Below, one piece after another: positions 1 to 5,159 of a stretch of DNA of 5,159 nt (the stretch's first letter is position 1; each line of letters opens with the position of its first letter). The DNA is taken from NCBI GenBank assembly GCA_039914895.1, contig JBDSOJ010000081.1:1-5159 (forward strand), in the 5' to 3' direction. The notes below the pieces were generated by a model. That model did not search any database. It was not told the origin of the DNA and worked only from the letters and a program-made list of their open reading frames with translations. This DNA comes from Gaiellasilicea sp039914895 (GTDB taxonomy: Bacteria > Actinomycetota > Thermoleophilia > Gaiellales > Gaiellaceae). Position numbers and translations under genes: made by a program.

Positions 1-1
1 C

Positions 2-547
2 GCCGCCGAGCACGGCTACCGCTACGTCCACTCCGGCAACGAGCCGCTACTCGTCGCCGGGGTCGCCACCGGGACGCTCGAGATCCTCGAGGAGCGGCCC
101 GACATCGATGCGATCGTGATCTCGATCGGCGGCGGCAGCGGCGCGGCGGGGGCGTGCATTGTCGCGAAGGCGATCCGGCCCGAGATCGAGGTGATCGGCG
201 TCCAAGCCGAGGCCGCGCCCGCCGCGTTCCGCTCCTGGCAGGCCCGCGCGCTGCTCGAGGACAAGATGGCGACAGCGGCCGAAGGGCTCGCGACCCGCGT
301 CCCCTTCGAGCTGCCGCAGCGAATCCTCTGGGAGCACCTGGACGACTTCGTCCTCGTCGGTGAGGACGAGATCCGGAGCGCGACGCGGCTGATGATCGAG
401 CACACGCGCAATCTCGTCGAGCCGGCCGGTGCCGCGCCGCTCGCAGCGGCGCTGAAGCTGTCGGAGCGGCTCCGGGGGAAGCGGATCGCGCTCGTCGCGA
501 GCGGCGGCAACATCAGCCCGGCTCAGCTCGCGTCGCTCTACCGCTGA
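2..547 (+). CDS. PLP-dependent threonine/serine dehydratase, C-terminal part (5' end outside window)
   Basis: This is the last 181 residues of a fold-type II PLP enzyme of the threonine ammonia-lyase (IlvA/TdcB) family, which deaminates L-threonine to 2-oxobutanoate or L-serine to pyruvate in the cytosol. The reading frame is open from base 2 to the TGA at 545-547, so the gene starts upstream; the GTG at 116 is internal. Visible landmarks are the glycine-rich phosphate-binding loop IGGGSGAAGA (fragment residues 42-51), the EDEIRSA stretch (121-127), EPAGAAPLAA (140-149, matching the family EGAGA segment) and the terminal SGGNIS (167-172). The PLP-binding lysine lies in the missing N-terminal half. 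The protein ends 10 residues after SGGNI, so there is no ACT domain; this resembles short catabolic TdcB-type enzymes rather than isoleucine-feedback-regulated IlvA. The GGGSGAAGA loop differs from the GGGGL of E. coli TdcB, so serine dehydratase or racemase activity is also possible. Family assignment is firm; the substrate is inferred. Confidence 0.88.
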   Translation, partial: AAEHGYRYVHSGNEPLLVAGVATGTLEILEERPDIDAIVISIGGGSGAAGACIVAKAIRPEIEVIGVQAEAAPAAFRSWQARALLEDKMATAAEGLATRVPFELPQRILWEHLDDFVLVGEDEIRSATRLMIEHTRNLVEPAGAAPLAAALKLSERLRGKRIALVASGGNISPAQLASLYR

Positions 548-561
548 AGCATGATGTCGTC

Positions 562-586
562 GGCCGCGAAGCGGCCCCTTCAGGGG
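562..586 (+). terminator. Tandem small hairpins downstream of the dehydratase gene, possible terminator
   Basis: Starting 15 nt after the dehydratase stop, GGCCGC (562-567) pairs with GCGGCC (571-576) around a GAA loop. A second short stem, CCCC (575-578) with GGGG (583-586) around TTCA, shares two bases with the first and is followed by TTT. The two stems cannot form fully at once. Position and GC-rich stems fit a factor-independent terminator of the weak-U-tract type seen in actinobacteria. This is inferred from structure alone. Confidence 0.4.
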
Positions 587-590
587 TTTG

Positions 591-630
591 GCGCGATGGG
601 GATCCGCCTCTGCGGATCCCCATCTTGCGC
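591..630. terminator. Strong hairpin between convergent genes, candidate bidirectional terminator
   Basis: Bases 595-607 pair perfectly (13 bp) with 612-624 around the 4-nt loop CTCT. After a two-base TT bulge (625-626), GCGC at 591-594 pairs with GCGC at 627-630, giving 17 bp in total. Outer bases TTGG (588-591) and CCAA (633-636) could offer alternative pairing. The hairpin lies 43 nt past the dehydratase stop and 11 nt past the tRNA 3' end, the place where both convergent transcripts should stop. There is no T-tract on either strand, so it may instead act in RNA stability or tRNA 3' processing, or be a dispersed palindromic repeat. Confidence 0.55.
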
Positions 631-641
631 AGCCAACCCAG

Positions 642-725
<84 letters not shown>

Positions 726-742
726 GGGGAGGTGCAGTGTAG

Positions 743-964
743 CTACGCGAGCAGGCGGTACAGGAGCACGCTGTTCGCGAAGAACACGACCGCGACGGCG
801 ACGGTGAGACGCGTCAGGTTCCGCTCGACGATGTGCGTGCCGCCCTGCGAGGCGGGCGTGAAGCCCATGCCGCCGAGGCCCGCGTCGCGGCCGGAGTGCA
901 TCAGGATGAGCACGAGGAGCGCCACGGAGACGAGCACCTGGAAGACGGCTGCGACGGGAACCAC
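743..964 (-). CDS. secG: Preprotein translocase subunit SecG
   Basis: This 73-residue membrane protein has the complete SecG architecture: a first transmembrane helix (about residues 3-23), a glycine-rich cytoplasmic loop with SGRDAGLGGMGF (24-35) and the conserved HIVERNLTRLT stretch (44-54), then a second helix (about 55-73). SecG is the accessory third subunit of the SecYEG channel in the cytoplasmic membrane and assists SecA-driven protein export. The length is normal for the family. The GTG at 964-962 begins directly before the first helix. No Shine-Dalgarno sequence is visible, but the stop of the upstream response regulator is only 14 nt away, so translation is probably coupled. The tRNA-Leu gene follows after 17 nt. 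Family assignment is secure. Confidence 0.93.
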   Translation of the reverse strand: MVPVAAVFQVLVSVALLVLILMHSGRDAGLGGMGFTPASQGGTHIVERNLTRLTVAVAVVFFANSVLLYRLLA

Positions 965-978
965 GCGCGGAAGGGTAG

Positions 979-1353
979 CTAACGCGCAGCCGCGAGGATC
1001 GCGTCGACGAGGTTCGCCGCGATCGCGTCCTTGGTGACGTAGCCCCTGGCACCGACCTCGCGAGCGCGAACGACGTCCTCCGGCGCGTTCGAGCCGGTCA
1101 GCATCAGCACCGCGGGCGGGTCGTCGAATCGCTCGAGCTGTGCGGCCGCCTCGAAGCCGTCCATCACGGGCATGCTGATGTCGAGCGCAACCACATCCGG
1201 GTGCAGCCGGCGGGCGAGAACGACCGCCTCCTCGCCGTCGGCGGCGCGGCCGACGACCTCGATCCGCTCCTCGGTCGAGAGCACGACCTCGAGCGCCTCC
1301 GCGAAGAGGCGATGGTCGTCCGCGATCAGGACGCGTACCCGCGGCGTTATCAT
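979..1353 (-). CDS. Stand-alone receiver-domain response regulator (NarL/FixJ-type receiver, no output domain)
   Basis: The 124-residue protein is a single phosphoacceptor receiver domain. Visible key residues are the acidic pair D12-D13 in LIADDH, the phosphorylatable D58 in VVALDISMP, T86 in LMLTG and K108 in YVTKD, so the phosphorylation site is intact. The domain closely resembles NarL/FixJ receivers, but the protein stops at TAG (981-979) right after the last receiver helix, with no LuxR-type HTH. It therefore resembles CheY/Spo0F-like single-domain regulators, which signal by protein contact or phosphotransfer. The ATG at 1353 is chosen because GGAGGT sits 7 nt before it; an in-frame ATG at 1368 has no such site. 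No histidine kinase is present in the window. It is the first gene of a probable unit with secG and tRNA-Leu; a functional link to secretion is not shown. Confidence 0.9.
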   Translation of the reverse strand: MITPRVRVLIADDHRLFAEALEVVLSTEERIEVVGRAADGEEAVVLARRLHPDVVALDISMPVMDGFEAAAQLERFDDPPAVLMLTGSNAPEDVVRAREVGARGYVTKDAIAANLVDAILAAAR

Positions 1354-1360
1354 CTGCACT

Positions 1361-1366
1361 ACCTCC
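1361..1366 (-). promoter_or_regulatory. Shine-Dalgarno site of the response regulator
   Basis: On the minus strand GGAGGT lies 7 nt upstream of the ATG at 1353. It settles the start at 1353 over the in-frame ATG at 1368, whose codon overlaps this site. Confidence 0.75.
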
Positions 1367-1383
1367 ATCGAGACCCCAACGTC

Positions 1384-1412
1384 ATCTTGCCTGGTTACGT
1401 TACGGATGTGAA
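1384..1412 (-). promoter_or_regulatory. Candidate sigma-70-type promoter for response regulator-secG-tRNA-Leu
   Basis: On the minus strand TTCACA (1412-1407, 5 of 6 matches to TTGACA) is separated by exactly 17 nt from CAAGAT (1389-1384, 3 of 6 to TATAAT, including the A at position 2 and the final T). Transcription would begin near 1377, leaving a leader of about 24 nt that contains the Shine-Dalgarno site. The spacer contains the tandem repeat TTACG-TTACG (1395-1404 on the + strand), which could be an operator half. This is pattern matching only. Confidence 0.45.
1396..1401 (+). promoter_or_regulatory. Possible -10 element for a leaderless transcript of the small TPR-like gene
   Basis: TACGTT fits the TANNNT form and ends 6 nt before the GTG at 1408, the spacing expected if transcription starts at the start codon. 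No convincing -35 is visible and there is no Shine-Dalgarno site before the GTG. It lies inside the spacer of the opposing promoter, so the two would compete. Confidence 0.25.
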
Positions 1413-1644
1413 CCCCCCTGGAGACGAGACGCGGGCCAAGATCCAGCGCCTGCTCGTCACGGGCGACAACCGGCTGAAGCAGGGCGTCGCGCTGGAGAAG
1501 GCGCGCGAGAGCTACGAGCAGGCGCTCGAGCTGGCGCGCGAGGCGGGAATCGAGGAGAAGGTGCGCCCTCTCGTCGAGATCAGGCTCGACGAGCTCGAAC
1601 GGCTCGCTCGAGAATCGCCTCCACCCGTGCCGCCTGCAGCCTGA
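1408..1644 (+). CDS. Small TPR-like helical protein of unknown function
   Basis: A 78-residue, highly charged, soluble and predominantly helical protein. Residues about 16-45 match one tetratricopeptide-like helix pair: VTGDNRLKQG followed by EKARESYEQALELAREAG, with the alanine and glycine spacing of TPR helices. A further helix (VRPLVEIRLDELERLARE) and a proline-rich tail follow. There is no signal peptide or membrane segment. Third codon positions are almost all G or C through base 1600, supporting real coding. GTG at 1408 is the best start: it gives a compact protein and does not run into the response regulator on the opposite strand, though the frame stays open upstream to 1201. The last 65 bp overlap the 3' end of the convergent glycosyltransferase gene. 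A single TPR-like unit suggests a protein-contact role, but no function can be assigned. Confidence 0.65.
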   Translation: MNPPGDETRAKIQRLLVTGDNRLKQGVALEKARESYEQALELAREAGIEEKVRPLVEIRLDELERLARESPPPVPPAA

Positions 1645-2587
1645 CGTCGTGGGCGACGGCAGCGGCGCGCGCGGCCGGATTGGGAACGGGCAGCGCGGCG
1701 GCCTCGCGGAGCGCCCCGACGAGCGCGTCCTCGTCGAGCGGGTCGACGAGCACGCCCGCACCCGCCGGGACGAACTCGGAGGGGCCGCCGACGCGCGTCG
1801 CGACGACGCTGCGGGCGCACGCCAGGGCCTCGAGCGTCGCCTGGCCGAACGGCTCGACCAGGCTCGGCTGGCAGAGCACGTCGGCAGCGGCGAGGTGGAC
1901 GGGGACGGCGTCGTGCGGGACGTAGCCGGTGACGTTGACGCCGGGCCGTTCCTGGAGCTGCGGGCGCAGCGGGCCGTCGCCGACGAACGTCAGCGTTCCC
2001 TCGTCAAGCCGCGCGAACGCGTCGGCGAGCCTAACGACGTTCTTGCGCTCGATCAACGAGCCGACGCAGAGGAAGGTAGGCGAGAGGCCCGGCGCGCGCT
2101 CGAGCGGGTGGAAGCGCGTGAGGTCGACGCCGCAGTTGACGACCTCGGTCTTGCCGCGCGCCGCCGGCACGGATTCCTCGAGCCTGCCGCGCAGCCAGTC
2201 GGAGACGGCGATCACCGTTGCGGCACCGCCCACGACCCGCCGGATCAAGGGGCGCGTGAACGGATACTCGGTTGCGTTGGCCACGTCCTGCCCGTGCGCG
2301 GTGACGACGAGCGGCGCCCGCGATGCGCGGGCCGCGAGCAGCCCCGAGAGGCCGGCCGGGAAGAGGAAGTGCGCATAGACGACGTCCGGACGGAAACGGC
2401 GTGCGGCCCGGATCGCCCGCAGCGCGAGTCGCGCATGCCGGAGCTTGCCGCCGCCGCGGCGGTCGAGCACGACGCGCTCGAGCTCGTGCCCGCGCGCCGC
2501 GAGCTCCCGCTCGAGCCCTTGCACGAAGACGCCGAAGTCGGGCGCCGCCGCCGACGGATACATCTGCGAGACGAGCAGGATGCGCAC
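1580..2587 (-). CDS. Family 4 (GT-B) glycosyltransferase
   Basis: This 335-residue cytoplasmic or membrane-associated enzyme has the two-domain GT-B fold of GT4 retaining glycosyltransferases, which transfer sugar from a nucleotide-sugar donor. The N-terminal acceptor-binding domain opens with MRILLVSQMYPS and includes VVTAHGQDV (94-102). NCGVDLTRFHP (151-161) marks the interdomain hinge. The donor-binding half shows FLCVGSLIERKN (172-183), FVGDGPLR (201-208) and the E-x7-E motif from E245 to E253 in EPFGQATLE. Length is slightly short for the family (often 350-400) but both domains are complete. The GTG at 2587 is the only start that precedes MRILL in frame; its position is discussed in the findings. 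Donor and acceptor cannot be read from the sequence; lipid, polysaccharide or secondary-metabolite glycosylation are all possible. It is divergent from the ABC exporter genes, which hints at, but does not show, a common pathway. Confidence 0.9.
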   Translation of the reverse strand: MRILLVSQMYPSAAAPDFGVFVQGLERELAARGHELERVVLDRRGGGKLRHARLALRAIRAARRFRPDVVYAHFLFPAGLSGLLAARASRAPLVVTAHGQDVANATEYPFTRPLIRRVVGGAATVIAVSDWLRGRLEESVPAARGKTEVVNCGVDLTRFHPLERAPGLSPTFLCVGSLIERKNVVRLADAFARLDEGTLTFVGDGPLRPQLQERPGVNVTGYVPHDAVPVHLAAADVLCQPSLVEPFGQATLEALACARSVVATRVGGPSEFVPAGAGVLVDPLDEDALVGALREAAALPVPNPAARAAAVAHDVRLQAARVEAILERAVRARRA

Positions 2588-2608
2588 CGGCGCATCATCT
2601 AGGTTCTC
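2588..2608. other. 21-bp divergent junction between glycosyltransferase and ABC exporter operon
   Basis: Only 21 bp separate the two called starts, too little for two ordinary promoters. At least one promoter must lie inside the other gene, or one transcript is leaderless. Weak candidates are TTGACT (minus strand, 2631-2626), 17 nt from GAGAAC, for the glycosyltransferase, and TAGGTT (2600-2605, TANNNT form) for the + strand. Neither is convincing. Confidence 0.4.

Positions 2609-2610
<2 letters not shown>
2606..2610 (-). promoter_or_regulatory. Shine-Dalgarno-like AGGAG upstream of the glycosyltransferase
   Basis: AGGAG on the minus strand sits 7 nt before ATG-ATG (2598-2593) but 18 nt before the in-frame GTG at 2587. 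The ATGs are out of frame with the glycosyltransferase. On the + strand the same bases overlap the possible CTG start of the ATPase. Confidence 0.45.
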
Positions 2611-3588
<978 letters not shown>

Positions 3589-3592
<4 letters not shown>

Positions 3593-4416
3593 GTGCGGTC
3601 GAGCCGGGACGGGCCCGCTCGCTGCTCGACTACTACCTGACGCGCGGCCGGACGCAGATCCAGAGCCAGTTCCAGTACCGGGTCGCCACCTACATGTGGC
3701 TGATCGGGATGCTCGCCGAGCCGATCGTCTACCTGATCGTCTGGACGACGATCGCAGAGCAGCAGGGCGGCGAGGTGCAGGGGATCACGACGGGCCAGTT
3801 CGCGGCGTACTACATCGTCTGGACGCTCGTCCGTAACATGAACATCGTCTTCACCCCGTACGGCTGGGAGTGGCGAATCCGCGAGGGAGAGCTCTCGGCA
3901 GCGCTCCTGCGACCGCTGCACCCACTCCACGACGATATCGCCGGCTTTGCGGGCTGGAAGTTCGTCACGATCCTGATGTGGCTGCCGATCGCGGCCGTGC
4001 TCTGGCTCCTCTTCGACCCGGTGCTCGACCCGACGCTGCTCGAGGTCGCCGTCTTCTCCGTCGCGATCTGGGGCGCGTACCTGATCCGGACGATGTTCCT
4101 CTCGACGCTGGGAATGATCTGCTTCTGGACGACGCGGGTGAGCGCGATCTTCGAGCTCGCGATCGCGGTCGAGCTGCTCCTCTCGGGCCGGCTCGTGCCG
4201 CTGCCGTTGATGCCCGACTGGGCCGAGACCGTCGCGGCGTGGCTGCCGTTCCAGTGGTCGTTCTACTTCCCGATCCAGGCGCTCGTCGGCGACTACTCGA
4301 CCCGGGAGCTGCTCGGCGGGCTCGCGATCCAGGCGCTCTGGATCGTGCTGCTGACGGGCCTGACCCTGTTCGTCTGGCGCTTCGCGGTGCGGCGCTACTC
4401 GGCGGTGGGGAATTGA
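3589..4416 (+). CDS. ABC-2 family exporter permease, subunit 1 (COG4587-like)
   Basis: A 275-residue integral membrane protein with about six hydrophobic segments, roughly at residues 33-55, 70-90, 124-142, 152-174, 185-204 and 244-264. The N-terminal amphipathic stretch RTQIQSQFQYRVA (21-33) and the cytoplasmic-loop motif REGELSAALLRPL (98-110) are characteristic of the ABC2_membrane_6-type permeases found with COG4586 ATPases. The RPLHPLHDD segment probably contacts the ATPase. The GTG start at 3589 overlaps the ATPase TGA as GTGA and has AGGAG 5 nt upstream, and its TGA overlaps the next gene as TTGA, so the three subunits should be made in step. The exported substrate is unknown; relatives are annotated as uncharacterised or viologen-exporter-like. 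Length is normal and nothing appears broken. Confidence 0.9.
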
Positions 4417-5159
4417 GGGCGCTGCGCCTCGCCTGGCTCTTCTTCCGCGTCGGCACGATGAACGAGCTCCAGTACCGCGCCAACTTCTTCATCCAGCTGC
4501 TGCAGTCGGCGGTCTCGGTCGTGACCGCGATCGTCGTGCTCGCGCTCGTCTACTCGCACACGAACGAGCTCAATGGCTGGAGCCAGTCGGAGCTGCTCGT
4601 CGTGATGGGGATCCAGATCCTGCTCGGCGGCGTGATCCGGACGACGATCCAGCCGAACATGCAGCGGCTGATGGAGGAGGTGCGCGACGGCAAGCTCGAC
4701 TTCGCGCTGACGAAGCCGGAGGACTCGCAGGTGCTCGTCAGCGTGCGCGACGTGCGCATCTGGCGCGCGGTCGACGTGATCGCCGGCGCCGCCGTCCTCG
4801 GCTACGGAATCAACGGGCTCGAGACGGGCGTCGGTGTCGGTGACATCCTCGTCTTCCTCGGGATGCTCGCCGTCGGCACGGTCACGATCTACTGCTTCTG
4901 GCTCGTGATCGCGACGCTCGCGTTCTGGATCGTGAACGTCTGGGAGATCATGGAGCTCTTCGACGGCATCTATCAGACAGGCCGCTGGCCGGTGTCGATC
5001 TACCCGATCTGGCTGCGGATCGGCGTCACCTTCATCGTCCCGATCGCGTTCGCGATCACCGTCCCCGCCGAGGCGGTGACGTCGCGGCTCGAGTGGACGA
5101 CGGTCGCGCTCGCCGTCGGCTTCTGCGTCGCGCTCTTTGCGTTCACGCGCTGGTGGTGG
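4413..5159 (+). CDS. ABC-2 family exporter permease, subunit 2 (COG3694-like), 3' end outside window
   Basis: The frame is open from TTG at 4413 to the last base (249 codons, no stop), so the C-terminus lies beyond the window; about 15 residues are probably missing, judging from the usual length of about 265. Family landmarks are ELQYRANFFIQLLQ (18-31), the cytoplasmic-loop motif EVRDGKLDFALTKPEDSQ (89-106), the counterpart of permease 1's REGELSAALLRPL, and GRWPVSIYPIWLR (190-202). Hydrophobic segments lie near residues 28-47, 60-80, 118-135, 144-176, 203-219 and 228-245. The TTG overlaps the permease 1 stop as TTGA. The next in-frame ATG (4458) would delete the conserved N-terminal amphipathic segment, so TTG is preferred; GGTGGGG just upstream is a weak ribosome site. 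It should pair with permease 1 to form the membrane channel. Confidence 0.9.
   Translation, partial: MRALRLAWLFFRVGTMNELQYRANFFIQLLQSAVSVVTAIVVLALVYSHTNELNGWSQSELLVVMGIQILLGGVIRTTIQPNMQRLMEEVRDGKLDFALTKPEDSQVLVSVRDVRIWRAVDVIAGAAVLGYGINGLETGVGVGDILVFLGMLAVGTVTIYCFWLVIATLAFWIVNVWEIMELFDGIYQTGRWPVSIYPIWLRIGVTFIVPIAFAITVPAEAVTSRLEWTTVALAVGFCVALFAFTRWWW

Noticed and set aside
979..1353. Response regulator as a pseudogene of a LuxR-type regulator that lost its HTH
   Set aside because: The downstream 14 nt lead straight into secG, no HTH remnant is visible in any frame, and all receiver key residues are intact, so a genuine stand-alone receiver is simpler.
1354..1761. N-terminal extension of the response regulator to a start at 1761
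   Set aside because: The receiver begins at ATG 1353 with GGAGGT correctly spaced; the extension is arginine-rich, antisense to the small TPR-like gene and runs into the glycosyltransferase.
2245..2598. 117-codon minus-strand frame starting at ATG 2598 with a good ribosome site
   Set aside because: Its product is arginine/serine-rich with no domain and lies in another frame of the glycosyltransferase. The start signal is kept as a finding, the protein is not.
1581..2602. Long plus-strand open frames opposite the glycosyltransferase
   Set aside because: They mirror the codon bias of the minus-strand enzyme, which has all GT4 motifs; the plus-strand products show no domain.
3965..4759. Minus-strand frames opposite the permeases
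   Set aside because: They are serine/arginine-rich antisense readings of two clear membrane proteins.

Overview
The window is high-GC DNA with a strong preference for G or C at third codon positions. GTG and TTG starts are common, and the encoded tRNA lacks a genomic CCA. The gene set and protein style suggest a GC-rich actinobacterium, possibly class Thermoleophilia; that placement is inferred from style, not from a marker gene. The region looks chromosomal, with no mobile element, CRISPR array or phage gene.

Layout. (1) The left edge (2-547, +) holds the C-terminal half of a PLP-dependent threonine/serine dehydratase. (2) A stem-loop-rich spacer (548-641) contains a very strong hairpin at 591-630, between the dehydratase and a convergent minus-strand unit. 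(3) The minus-strand unit reads response regulator (979-1353), secG (743-964), tRNA-Leu(GAG) (642-725). It has a plausible promoter at 1384-1412 and looks like one transcript. (4) A small TPR-like protein (1408-1644, +) diverges from that unit and converges on a family 4 glycosyltransferase (1580-2587, -), sharing a 65-bp antisense coding overlap at their 3' ends. (5) A tight divergent junction (2588-2608) separates the glycosyltransferase from a three-gene ABC-2 exporter operon on the + strand: ATPase (2609-3592), permease 1 (3589-4416) and permease 2 (4413 to the window edge). Each exporter junction is a 4-nt start/stop overlap.

How they work together. The ATPase and two unlike permeases should form one heterodimeric export complex of the uncharacterised COG4586/COG4587/COG3694 type. 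SecG belongs to the SecYEG translocon; its neighbour tRNA-Leu(GAG) recalls the secG-leuU order of E. coli. The receiver-only regulator has no output domain and no kinase nearby, so its partner lies elsewhere.

Most notable points: the GTG of the glycosyltransferase and the missing canonical start of the exporter ATPase, both anomalies falling in the same ~24 bp; the convergent coding overlap in which third-position GC passes from one gene to the other; the large hairpin; and the regulator-secG-tRNA unit. No clearly new biological system is visible.
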